Under the pieces are notes generated by a model, which did not search any database, was not told the origin of the DNA, and saw only the letters and a list, made by a program, of their open reading frames with translations. The position numbers were made by a program, and so were the translations under genes. From Cycas panzhihuaensis (Eukaryota; Cycadophyta): a DNA stretch of 64,000 bases. Positions 21,565 to 32,491 of this stretch are shown piece by piece. The stretch spans positions 164,927,741 to 164,991,740 of the forward strand of contig CM041465.1 of assembly GCA_023213395.1 (NCBI GenBank). The letters are read 5' to 3'. Within the stretch, counting starts at the first letter, position 1; the number at the start of each line of letters is the position of its first letter.

Positions 21565-23556
21565 CCCCCTCTTAATGTTTTATCTGTCTTAGTCCTAATT
21601 GATTTCTAAAATTAATAAATTTTTCCCTGCCAAGGGATTTGATAAGGTTATCAACAGTTTGATTTTCTGATGTGTAGTGCTGGAGCTCGACTTCTCTGTT
21701 TTACACTTTTTCTCTGATGAAATGGTGATGCACTTCTATGTGCTTTGTTCTTGCATGTAGTACTGGATTTTCAATCATTTTGATTGTACTTTGATTGTCG
21801 TAGAATATCGAAGTGGGCATTATCTGTTCTATCCAAGATCTTTAAGGAGTTGTCTAACCCATATTCCTCCACATGTTGCATTGATTGCTGACTTGTATTC
21901 TGTTTCTGTTGAGGATAGAACAATTGTATGTTGCTTTTTACTGCTCTAGGAGATCAATGATGTTCCCAGAAAGAAACAATACCCCAAAGTTGATTTTCTG
22001 TCTGTCCTATCTTCAACCCAGTCGAAATCGCAGAAACCTATCAATTGCATATTGTTGTCTTTTCTATATTCTAAGCCAAGATTTATGGTACCTTTTAGAT
22101 ACCGTAAAATTCTTTTTGTAGTATTCCAGTGAGGTACCGTAGGATTTTCCATAAATCTAGAAACAACACCAACTGCTTACGAAATATCTGGTCGTGTGAC
22201 TGTGAGATAAATTAAGCTTTCGATCAATTGTCTGTACAGAGTTGTATCAATAGGTTGTGCTTCTTGTTATGTGCTTAATACACATCCAGTTTCCATTGGT
22301 GTGATGACACTATTGCAACTTTCCATTTTGAACTTGCTCAGCAAGTTTTTGACATATCTTGATTGTGAAAGAACAACAGAGTGATTGTTCTATTCTATTT
22401 CTATTCCGAGATAATAATGCAACGTTACCAGATCTGTCATTTCAAAGACCTTTTCAAATCGTTTCTTGATGGATGTGATTGAATCTTCGTCATCTCCTAT
22501 GATTAGCATGTCATCTACATAGACCACTATGATAGAAGTTAATCCTTGATTGGATTTTACGTACAGACTATGATCTGATTCACACCTGTGAAATCCGTTT
22601 TGAGTTAGATACGAGTCCAGCTTAGCATACTAGGCTCTTAGCTCTTGTTTGAGTCCATACAATGCCTTTGTTAATTTACAGACCATATTCTCTTGTCCTA
22701 GTTTTATGTATCCTTTTGGTTGATACATATATACTTCTTCCAATAAATCTCCATTTAGGAAAGCACTTTTAACATCCATTTGGTAAATCTTCCATCACTT
22801 TTAAGCAACAATTGCAATCACAATTCTTACTATGTTTAGCTTGGCTACTGGTGAAAATGTTTCTTCATAGTCAATTATGATTGTCTGTGTGTAGCCCTTT
22901 GCCACCAGTCTTGCCTTGTATTTCTCAATTTGACCATTTGGCTTTTCCTTTACTTTATATACCCGTTTACAATTTACAATGGGTTTATGTTCAGGAGCCG
23001 TTACCAAATCCCATGTTTTGTTTCTATGAATAGCTTCAATCACTGTATCCATTGCTACTTTCTAGGCTTGAGAACTACTTGCTTCTTCGTAAGTACTTGG
23101 TTCGATGGAGCAAATCAGGGCCTGTGGTTTTTGAGATCTTGTTTGTTGTTCAAATATTTCTCCTTTTGTTTCCTCAAGTGTTTTGAGGTACCATTTTGGT
23201 ACTCTTTTTGAGATTTGTTCTTGTGGTGATCTGGTTTCTTCATCTTCTGAATAAGTATTTGAATCATTGGCTTGTTGCATATCAGACAGATGAGTATTGG
23301 ATTCACTTGCTTGTTGGATGTCTGAAGACATCTCCCTTGAAATATCATTTTCTGCTTCAATGCTTTCAGAAGTGATGTCTGACTTGTCTTCTGGCTGAAC
23401 AATTTCTAGGCTTTGATCACTTAGATTTATTTCTTGATGAACTGCTTTAGCAAGTTCTTTCTTCTCATCAAAGATTACATCTCTACTTACATAAAGTTTA
23501 TCTATCTTTAGGTCAAGACAGTGGTATGCTTTTGATCTACTACTATACGCAACCAT
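21565..23556 (-). pseudogene. Copia G linker, RT and RNase H
   Basis: The polypurine tract (as CCCCCTCTTAATGTTTT) is at 21565-21581. Upstream on the minus strand are RNase H and pre-RNase H segments (TTKRILRYLKGTINLGLEY near 22060-22130). The catalytic VVYVDDMLIIG box lies near 22500-22535. The NKTWDLV...[10 protein letters not shown] start of RT is at 22801-23052, and the acidic linker is at 23062-23556. Several frame breaks. Confidence 0.85.
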
Positions 23557-24533
23557 TATGCATTCTATGCTCTTATTATCTAACTTGGTTCTTTTCTTGT
23601 CAGGAATGTGTACATATGCCTTGCAACTGAAAATATTGAAGTGACTTACATTTGGCTTATGTCCTGTCTATGCTTCTTCAAGTGTTACATTGTTTAATGA
23701 TTGAGTTGGACTTCTATTAATCAAATACACAGTTGTGTGCACAGCCTCTACCCAATACTTCTTAGCAACCTCACTATTGTTTAGCATGCATCGAGCCATT
23801 TCTACAATTGTTCTATTCATCCTTTCTACGAACCCATTTGATTGAGGTGTATATGGAGTTGTAATTTATCTGCAGATTCCATGTATTTTACAGAAATAAA
23901 GAAATTCATTGGACACAAATCCCTCCCCCCCCCCCCATCTGAATGAATATATTTAATTTTTTTACTGCTATCTAGTTCCGCTCCAGCCTTGAACTCTTTG
24001 AAACAACTGAACACTTCTGATTTAATAAACAAGAAATATACCCATGTTTTTCTAGAGAAATTATCAATGAAAGTTAGGAAATACCTTGCCCCATTTGTTG
24101 TGATTAGCGTGAATGGGCCACACCGATCAGTATGTACTAGATCTAACTTGTCTTGAGCATGCCATGTGCTTTTTGAAAATGGAATCCTGTGTTGTTTCCC
24201 CATCATACAGCCTTTGCATACGAAAGAATTGAATGAAATGCCTGGCAAGCCATTTACCATCTTTGAATTCTTTAGTTTCTCTAACCTATCATAGGAAATA
24301 TGGCCATCCTTCAAATGCCACATTTCATTAGTATCAACGCTGGTTACAACGAATGAATTTACATCAGAAGAGGATTTTGTGGGGCCTTTATCAGGCAGTA
24401 CAGGAGTAGAGAGAAGTTTATACAGCCTATTACACTTTTCTCCTTTGGCTATCATAGTACCATTCTTTTTCATATCAAGAATGTAACAGTGACCGTTTTC
24501 ATCAAAAACTGTTCTCAGCCTTTTTTCACTCAA
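23557..24533 (-). pseudogene. Copia G integrase and pre-integrase
   Basis: The pre-integrase zinc region (MWHLKDGHISYDRL...CKGCMMGKQHRIPF) is followed by the core: HTDRCGPF, TFIDNFSRKTWVYF, and HSDGGG with a run of extra Gly. The Gly run comes from a 12-bp C tract on the plus strand (23925-23936) and throws the frame downstream. The frame 23826-24533 is open up to that damage. Confidence 0.85.
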
Positions 24534-25752
24534 CTAAGATACGGACAAAAGATTCTTCTTCATTCCTCGTATAAAGAAAACATTGCCTATACGTTGAATT
24601 TTTCTATCAATTTTTATGGCAATTTGACCAATTCCTTTTATATGCAAAGGAAAATTGTCTCCTAACTCTACAGATTTATTGAGATCGTATGGTTTGATGA
24701 TTTCAAACCATTCTTCAATCCCTGCCATCTTATGTGATGCCTCTGAATCAACATACCAATTTTTTGCTGCGTTGGCATTTGCTACTAATGTTGCAATGAA
24801 GGTTGTTTCAACATCTTCTTCTGCTATGTCTCGTTCTCTACTGTAGTTTCCAGTCACCTGATGCTTTCCCTTTTGAAATTCAGTTCGTCTTTGGTGACAC
24901 TGGTATGGAAAATGACCCACGTGTCCGCAATAGTAGCAGACATCGAAAGCTCTATAGTTGCTCGAAAAATGACCTGGTTTGCCACAATTGAAGCATAGCC
25001 TAGCATCATGAGGTGGATTGATAGTCGTTCTTCCTCGTCCCCTTCCTTCAGTCCAATGTCCTCTGTAAGAAGTTGTTCTTCTTCCTCGTATTTTGGAATT
25101 ATATTGCCTTCATCCTCTGTTTCCCAGATGAAGCTCAGTGATAAGTGCTTCTTCGACTTCTAAGTCTTCTTCATATCTCTGATTCCTCTGTTCCTAGCTG
25201 AGCATATGACCTGTGAGAACATCAAAGGTCATCGTAGTAGTTTGCCCTCCTCCTATCAACACATTTACCATGTTATCAAAGGATTTTGGTAATTTGTTGA
25301 GCACAAGATGTATTAACTCAATGTCGAACAATTTGTCTCCTGTCGTGAGGAGCAATTTTAATATTGGTTAATTTGGTTATGAAATCAAATGCAGTTTGGC
25401 CTTCCTTTATTTGAAGTTTATAAAGTTCTTCTCTTAAGGCCACAATTTTGGCTTCATTCTTTCTACTAAACATGGAAGACATTATTTTCCAGATTTCACT
25501 TGCATCTTCTACACCATCCACATATACTAACAAGGAATCAAAGATTGAAAGTTTAAGCATAGATACAACAGTATTATTCCTTTCTTCCCAGTTCATTAAA
25601 TCTACAACATCAAAGGGTTGTATCTCATCTTCGATAGTGACTTTCCAGGCATGTTTTGCCCTTAGAAGACCCTCTATTTTAATCTTCTAGATATTGAAGT
25701 TCATCTCAGTTAGCTTATCACTTTCAAGTAGTGATCCGGCAGAGGAGGCCAT
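24534..25752 (-). pseudogene. Copia G gag and protease
   Basis: The start is at 25752 (MASSAGSLLESDKLTEMNFN). NWEERNNTVVSMLKLSIFDS, a KLQIKEGQTAFDFITKL block and an RG-rich stretch follow. There are two zinc knuckles near 24900-25005: the first lacks its last Cys, the second is complete (CYYCGHVGHFPYQC). The protease box is WYVDSEASHKMAG (Gly of DSGA replaced by Glu). VELGDNFPLHIKG follows. Stops occur at the SVS/SEK junction and elsewhere. Confidence 0.85.
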
Positions 25753-26440
25753 CGTTGTTTCAAATCTGGTTTTTTATGAAAGCAGAAATGGTATTGTACA
25801 GCTATACGGAATACTGTATGACCTGCTGTGCGGATTTCCATACGGACCTCAAAGTGTACGGTCGGGGGGAAAAAGGGTCTTAAATGAGAGAACTCACAAA
25901 TGGGTATCCAGATGTTAGTTTCTTGATACTGTTTCAGATCTAAGAGATACGACCAAAAATAGGTCCAAACCCGCACCCTAAGGATTTTTGGAAAAATGGA
26001 GAAAAATTTTTGAAAAATGAGATAAAACCTTGAAAAGACAAACTTAAAACCTTTGTTCTGAGATGAGAAGAGATTCAGAAGCTTTGTACCAATGTTTTCT
26101 TCTGAATTTTTAAAGAAAAAATGTGAAAGGAGGCCTCAAACTCGCACGCCCATAAAACTGCTCGAAAATGCCTCAAGATGACTTCAAATGACATCGGCCT
26201 TGAAGGAAGAAATGTAGAGGAGGCTCCGATCTACAATCTGGTGAGTTTCGTTGAATTATGAGCACTTCGATTTTTGGCGTCCGTGCAATTCCGTATGACC
26301 GTACAATTCCGTACGATTCTGGTTTGTTCTCTGATCCAGACTCTTATGATAATGATTTTGACAACAGACTAGCTTCAATTCTTCTTCTTCTTTGGAAATC
26401 CTAGCTTAACTCTTTCACAGGCAGGAAGACCCAATAGCCT
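25753..26440 (-). other. Leader of Copia G with GTAC motif clusters
   Basis: Untranslated region between primer-binding site and gag. CGTAC/GTACG-type words cluster at 25795-25865 (for example GTACAGCTATACGG) and at 26280-26318 (CCGTACAATTCCGTACG). Comparable clusters lie at both ends of the leaders of E and F. Confidence 0.6.
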
Positions 26441-26452
26441 ACTCTGATACCA
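26441..26452 (-). other. Primer-binding site of Copia G
   Basis: The minus strand reads TGGTATCAGAGT, one base off the standard sequence, directly next to the LTR end TTTTCA. Confidence 0.9.
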
Positions 26453-26667
26453 TGAAAAGATCAATAATGATAATAAGTGAATTCTCTATGTCTTTATTGA
26501 TCAATTACATGTATATACATACAGTTGAAATGAATGGGACAATTGGCAACTGCTCAACAGGATTGTGCCACTTGTCACCCTAAGAGTGAATGGGGGTAAT
26601 GATGTGTGACCCTCACAAAATACTTTAGACATAAGTCATTACCCTAGATAAAACATTATCTTCTACA
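26453..26667 (-). repeat. 5' LTR of Copia G
   Basis: The minus strand begins TGTAGAAGATAATG and ends GATCTTTTCA, 215 bp, flanked by TTCTC. It pairs with 21196-21444. Confidence 0.9.
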
Positions 26668-27258
26668 TTCTCTTCATCTCAAAAAGAGCAGTATTGGGCT
26701 AAGTTGCACAGAACAGATAAATTTTACATCAATATTCTTTGGTTTAGTTTCACAAAGTAAAGTAGTTCTACATAAGTAATCTTGGGTTTAGTTTGTCAGC
26801 GCAAAATAAGTTCTACATAGATATTTCCTAAAACAATTTCATAAGGCAGAGTAAGTTTTGCATAGATATTTCCGAGACTGTTTCAAGGAGCACAGTGGAT
26901 TCTACATAATCATACTCTAGGATAGTTTCACTAAACAAGAAAACCCACACTCAAAGAAATCTCTTTGGATTTTATCTCCACCCTATATAAGAGATAGGTT
27001 TGGTAAGTGGCATAAGCGTGTGTATGCATTACTATTTCTATCTCCTTAGACTGTCTTGAAGGAGCTAAGTTGCAGTCTAGTAATTTTTATATGTCGTGAG
27101 GTTAGGTTTGGGCTAAGCAAGTCCACATCCCCTGAGAGTTGAGTGCGTCCCCTCTAGTTATTTTTATGTGCACTACCATGAGGTGAGATTCGATTAAGCG
27201 AGTCCCCATTCCGTGGGGGTTGAGCAAGCCCCCTCTTCTATGCACAAGGGTTGAGCAA
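26668..27258 (+). repeat. 3' LTR of Gypsy M, second segment
   Basis: It continues the alignment with about 14220-14770 of the 5' LTR between the Copia G and Copia F insertions. It begins with the duplicated TTCTC. Confidence 0.85.
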
Positions 27259-27448
27259 TGTTGAACAAACATGAATGAATCTCCTCAAGAGAGATAATTT
27301 TCATTAGATACAACAAGTACATATAAACATGTAATACAATGTAACTGACACTTATAATGACATGTGTCACACACTTGTCACTAAGTACATAAAGAGGGAA
27401 TATGACCCTCAATAACAAAGATCCTAGGTGAAACATTATAATTTAACA
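27259..27448 (-). repeat. 3' LTR of Copia F
   Basis: The minus strand begins TGTTAAATTATAATG and ends TTTGTTCAACA. It differs from its partner by a small number of substitutions and one trinucleotide indel. Confidence 0.92.
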
Positions 27449-27469
27449 CCCTCTCTTAATGTTTCACTC

Positions 27470-28936
27470 TTTTAATCCCAATTTGTCTTTGAGAAATAGG
27501 AACCTATCTTTGTTGAGAGGTTTCATTAGAATGTCTGCAATTTGTTCAGTTGTTGAACAGTATACTGAATCAACCTCTTTGTTTTGCACCTTTTCTCTTA
27601 TAAAATGATGATGAACCTCAATATGTTTTGTTCGGGCATGAAGAATAGGATTCTTGGTCAGTTTAATAGCGCTCTAATTGTCACAGAAAAGAGTCATCGG
27701 TTCTTCCTGTTGTCAATTTAGATCTGATAGAAGCTATCTGAGCCATACCGTTTCACATGTTGCACTAACAACTGACTTGTATTCCGCTTTTCTAGATAAA
27801 AGAGCAACTATAGCTTGTTTTTTACTACTCCAAGAGATTACTGCTAGCCCAAGAAAGAAGCAATGACCACTAGTAGATTTCCTTTTTTCTCTGTCTCCAA
27901 CCCAATCTGAATCACGGTAACCAACTAATTTTTCTGTTTTGTTTTTGGATATACGAGTCTTAAATTGATAGATCCCTTTAAATACCTAAGGATCCTTTTT
28001 GTTGCTTTCCAATGTTTGATCCTGGGATCCTGCATATATCTTGAAACTAGACTCACTGCATATGAAATGTCTGGTCTGGTTGCAATAAGGTATATGAGAC
28101 TACTAATTAATTGTTTGTAGAGAGTTCCATCAACACTTTGTTCATCTTCACTGGGAGAGAGATCACAACCTACTTCCATAGGTGTGACGCAGGTATAACT
28201 TTCTTCCATTTTGAATCTGGACAACAAATTTTTGATGTATCTGCTTTGAGATAAGGAGACTGAATCTTTTTCTTGTCCTATTTCGATTCCTAGATAGTAA
28301 TTTAATAAACCCTAAATCAATCATTTCAAATCCCCTTTTTAGTTGAGCTCTTATGTTTTCAATTGATTCAGTGTTATTACTAGTGAGAATCATATCATCA
28401 ACATCAGTAGTTATGATTGTAATCAAACCTTGTCTTTTTTTGGTGTATAGGTTGGAATCTGAACTGCATCTGTTAAACCCATTCTAGATGAGATATTTAT
28501 CTAGTTTAGCATACCAAGCACTGGGAGCCTGTTTTAATCCATACAAGGCCTTTTTTAATTTGTATACAAAGTTTTCTTTACCGATCTGAACAAAACCTTC
28601 AGGTTGCTTCATATAAACTTCTTCTTCAAGATCATAATTTAAGAATGTACTTTTTACATCCAATTGATATATTTTCCAATTATTTTGAGCTGCCAAAGCT
28701 ATTACAACTCTTACAGTATCAAGTTTAGCTATTGGAGAAAATCTTTCTTCGAAATCTATTCCATGAGTCTGAGTGTAGCCTTTGGCAACTAGTTTGGCTT
28801 TATATTTGCTTATTCCTCCATCTACATTTTCTTTGATTTTGTATACCCATTTATAGTTGACTATGGATTTCCCTGGAGGCGGATTTACTAAATCCCAGGT
28901 CTGATTCTTGGTGATCAACTCCATTTCTTCGTTCAT
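27470..28936 (-). pseudogene. Copia F reverse transcriptase and RNase H
   Basis: RT begins NEEMELITKNQTWDLV. It has GYTQTHGIDFEE, QLDVKSTFLNYDLEEEVYM and [19 protein letters not shown]. The catalytic box is mutated (TDVDDMILTS, with Tyr replaced by Asp). A frameshift lies near 28310. The region 27925-28227 continues with VTPMEVGCDL and RPDISYAVSLVSRYMQDP. RNase H is decayed toward 27470. Confidence 0.88.
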
Positions 28937-30350
28937 AGCAGCTTTCCTTTCTTGGTGATCTTTAGCTTCTTCAAATAACTAAGGTTCTACATATGTGAGG
29001 AGAGCATGAGGCTTTTGACTTCTTGTTTTATGAGCATACACGTCTCCTTTGCTTTCTTCAATGGTCTTTAGATACTGCTTTGGTATCTTTTTCCTTTCCT
29101 TGCTTTCTTCATCATCAATTCTAGTTTCAACTTCGTCTGATGATGTTTCTCCTTCTCTATTAATAGAAATATCTTGAGATTCCCTCTTTGCCTCATTTGT
29201 CTCTATATTCTCTGAAGTGATTTCAAAGATTTCTTCAACTGGGAATTGAGGTTGCACTAACCTTTTAGAGGTTTCTTCTATCAATTGTTGCACTCCTGCG
29301 CTTTTAATGTGTTCAAGCTCATCAAATACAACATCTGTGCTAATATAGACCTTATTTGTCTTAGGGTCTATACATTTGTAGGCCTTAGAGCTTTTACTAT
29401 AGCCTACCATAATACATTCTATACTCTTGGAATCCAATTTTGACCTCTTTTTATCTGGAATATGAACGAAAGCTTTACATCCAAAAATTCTCATGTTACT
29501 TACATCTGGTTTGACATTGGTCCAAGCTTCCTCTGGAGTGATGTGATCTAGAACTTTTGTAGGACTTCTATTTATCAGATATGCAGCTGTGTTGACTCCT
29601 TCGGCCCAGTAGATTTTTGAAACCTGATTTTCTTCGATCATGCATATGGCCATCTCCATGATTGTCCTATTCATCCATTCAACAGCTCCATTTGACTAAG
29701 GAGTGTAGGGAGTAGTCATTGGTCTCTTGATCCCATGAGACTTGCAGAAGTGTAGAAAGTCGTTTGATATGTATTCGCCACCGCCATCTGACCTGATACA
29801 TTTAATTTTTGTTCTGAATTCCAATTCGGCTTCTACTTTGAATTCTTTGAATTTTTCAAACATCGCGAATTTACAATATAAAAAATAAATCCAAATTCTC
29901 CTAGAGAAGTCATCAATGAAAGACACGAAATATCTCGCACCGTTGATGGAGCAGGGTATGAGAAGACCATAGAAATTAGTGTGAATCAATTCTAGCTTAT
30001 TTTGAGCTTACCATTGACTGGCTTTGAATGGAAGACAATGTTGTTTTACTAACATACAACTTTTGCACATGAGGTGTTGAAAAGAGATGTTAGGAAGACC
30101 ATTAACCATTTTAAAACTTTTTAACTGCATCAATCTATCAGAGGAGATGTGCCCATACTTCAAATGCCACAATTTATTATTATCATCGTTAACAACAGTA
30201 CATGCCTTTTCATTGATGTAGATTGGTTTTGAAAGTAACTTTTAGAGATCATTACTTTCTATACCTTTAGTAATCATTGCACCTCCATTTTTCATATCTA
30301 AAATATAGCAGAAACTGTTTTCATCAAACACGGTTCTCAATTTCTTTTTT
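28937..30350 (-). pseudogene. Copia F integrase and linker
   Basis: The core reads FIDDFSRRIWIYFLY, then IRSDGGGEYISNDF with its acidic motif intact. A stop in the TPYTP*SNGA segment near 29695 breaks the frame. It resumes as WMNRTIMEMAICMIE and FGCKAFVHIPDKKRSKLDSKS, then the GYSKSSKAYKCIDP C-terminal block. An acidic Glu-rich linker precedes RT. The frame 28979-29674 is open for 231 codons. Confidence 0.9.
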
Positions 30351-31574
30351 CTCAGCTAAGAAATAGAAAGGAGATTCTTTTTTAGCGCTTCAACAAACAA
30401 AACATTGCCGATTTTTTGTATCCCTTCTTTTATTTTGAGAGCAATGGTACCAATTCCTTCAATATGCAAAGGATGTTTATCTCCTAGTTCAACAAACTTA
30501 TGAGAGGTAAAAGGTTTTAATGATTCCAACCAGTCTTTTCTTCCAGTCACATGCCTGGATGCTCCTGAGTCAATGTACCAGATTTCTTCATCTCTAAGGC
30601 AGGTGGTGAGAGCAACCAGGAATGTAGTTTCCTCCTCATCATCATCATCTTGTACTTTGCTAAAGTTTCTACCAGGTTGTTTTCCCTTTTGAATTTTGGT
30701 TCTTTTTTGAGGACATTGATAAGGATAATGTTTAGATCAATCACAATGACAACATACATCGAAGGCCCTACAGTTGTTGGAATAGTGACCAAGTTTTTTG
30801 CAGTTGAAGCATACTCTGACCTCTCTAGTAGGTATGCTGCGTCCTCTACCATGGTTGTCTTAACTTCTTCCTCGAGACATGCTTCGAGGGTCAAATGTTC
30901 TACTATGCCCACGTGATTGGCCTCAGCCTCTGGGTCCCAAGTGAAGTTTGGAAACAAAAATGTCTTCAATTTTTGTCATATCCTCATAACATTTGTTTCT
31001 TTATTCTTGTCTAAGGAGAAGACCTGTCAATGTATCAAGAGTCGTGCCACTGATTTGATCACTATTAGTGATTGTATTAATCATTACATCAAATGATCTG
31101 GGCAACTTGCTTGCCACCATCTCTACCAATTTTTGTTCTTCCATTTTGGCACCTACACTTAATAAGTCATTTCTAATGGAAATAACTTTATGGAGAAATT
31201 CAAAAACTGTTTCAAATTCCCTCATATGCAATTTGAATAAATCTTCCTTGAGTGCTATGATACGAGCCTTAGTTTTTTGGCCTTATAAAATTTCAAACAA
31301 CTGCCACACTTCTGAAGAAGAAGAATTTACATTTTCAACATAAACTAGAAGAGGGTCTGAAATGGAAAGTTTCAGAGTGATTAAGCCTACATTGTCTCTT
31401 TCTATCCAACTAGGATAATTCAAACCATCTTCATCTGGCTTCGGTTCCTTGCCTGTAGCAATCTTCCAGGCATTTTTTTTACTCTCAAAAGGATCTCTAT
31501 TTATTTTTCCAGACATGATAATTATTGGAGGTCAGCTTGTCTTGATCTGATAGAGCTAGAACTGAGGAGGCCAT
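30351..31574 (-). pseudogene. Copia F gag and protease
   Basis: gag starts at 31574 (MASSVLALSDQDKLTSNNYHVW). The frame shifts around 31510, then WIERDNVGLITLKLSISDPL follows. KLPRSFDVMINTITNSDQIS is at 31001-31231. Zinc knuckles lie near 30735-30815 in a shifted frame. The protease box near 30540-30585 reads WYIDSGASRHVTG, with DSGA intact, followed by VELGDKHPLHIEGIG. Confidence 0.88.
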
Positions 31575-32286
31575 TTTAAAATTACTGAGATGACTGAAAA
31601 AATAGATCAAATACAGTCTTGGTCGTACAGCTATACGAAAATCCGTACATAATCAAAGTTGTACGGATGAGAGAGAAAATGGTCCCAAATTCAAGAATGT
31701 GAAAAGGGGTATCCAAATATCTAAATATTTCTTTGAGATTCAGACTGGTCAATGAGAAACAACAAGACAAAGTCGAAAACCCGTGTGGCTAGGGTTTTAG
31801 TAAAAACAATTAAAAAACCACAAAAAAGGAAGAAACTCTGCAAATATGGTATGAATCCCTTCGTATTAACTAGAGAGAAGGATCAGAAGCTAGATACCCA
31901 AATTTTAAGTGGATTTCGTCAAGAAATTTTGAGCAAAAAGGCTCAAATCTGTGCACCTGGTAAAGTGGTTGAATGACCCCCGAAACGAGCTCGAATCAAA
32001 GTGCTTCAAAAATGAAAAATGATGAGGAGATTGAGATCTACAATCTGGCAAAATTTGGCGTAATTCTGAGAACTTTGATTTTGAGGTTCGTACGAACGTA
32101 TAGATCCGTATGCAGGCCATATACAGAGAGTATTGAAGATGGCCTCCAAGATATATGGACCCCTTTCATAAATTTGACTTTGTCCTTAGTCCTTATCTTC
32201 ACTTTGAAACATGCCCTGACTGATACTGCACTTGCCTTTCTCTCACAGATTTGAAAAAAAACTCTCTCAATCAAGCAAAGTAACTT
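31575..32286 (-). other. Leader of Copia F with GTAC motif clusters
   Basis: Non-coding. CGTAC/GTACG words cluster at 31622-31666 and 32088-32115 (TTCGTACGAACGTAT is an inverted repeat). They occupy the two ends of the leader, as in E and G. Confidence 0.6.
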
Positions 32287-32298
32287 GCTTAGACACCA

Positions 32299-32491
32299 TG
32301 TTGAACAAACATGAATGAATCTCCTTAAGAGAGATAATTTTCATTAGATACAACAAGTACATATATAAATGTAATATAATGTAACCGACACTTATAATGA
32401 TGACATGTGCCACACGCTTGTCACTAAGTACATAAAGAGGGAATATGACCCTTAATAACAAAGATCCTAGGCGAAACATTATAATCTAACA
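32299..32491 (-). repeat. 5' LTR of Copia F
   Basis: The minus strand begins TGTTAGATTATAATG and ends GTTTGTTCAACA. Just inside it is TGGTGTCTAAGC (32287-32298), a diverged primer-binding site. Confidence 0.9.

Larger units (their letters stand above)
21196..26667 (-). mobile_element. Ty1/Copia element G, minus orientation
   Basis: The right LTR (26453-26667) is the 5' LTR, and the primer-binding site complement sits just inside it. gag, protease, integrase, RT and RNase H follow toward lower coordinates. The target duplication is TTCTC on both sides (21191-21195 and 26668-26672). The left end is unusual: a full LTR, then a 0.1-kb copy of the flanking Gypsy LTR, then a 19-bp LTR stub before the internal region. 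Confidence 0.9.
27259..32491 (-). mobile_element. Ty1/Copia element F, minus orientation, complete structure
   Basis: LTRs of 190 and 193 bp (27259-27448 and 32299-32491) flank a full gag-pol in the minus direction. The target duplication is AGCAA on both sides (27254-27258 and 32492-32496). The polypurine tract complement is at 27449-27464. This is the best-preserved Copia here, with open stretches of up to 231 codons, but it still has stops. The primer-binding site is altered: TGGTGTCTAAGC next to the 5' LTR. Confidence 0.92.
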
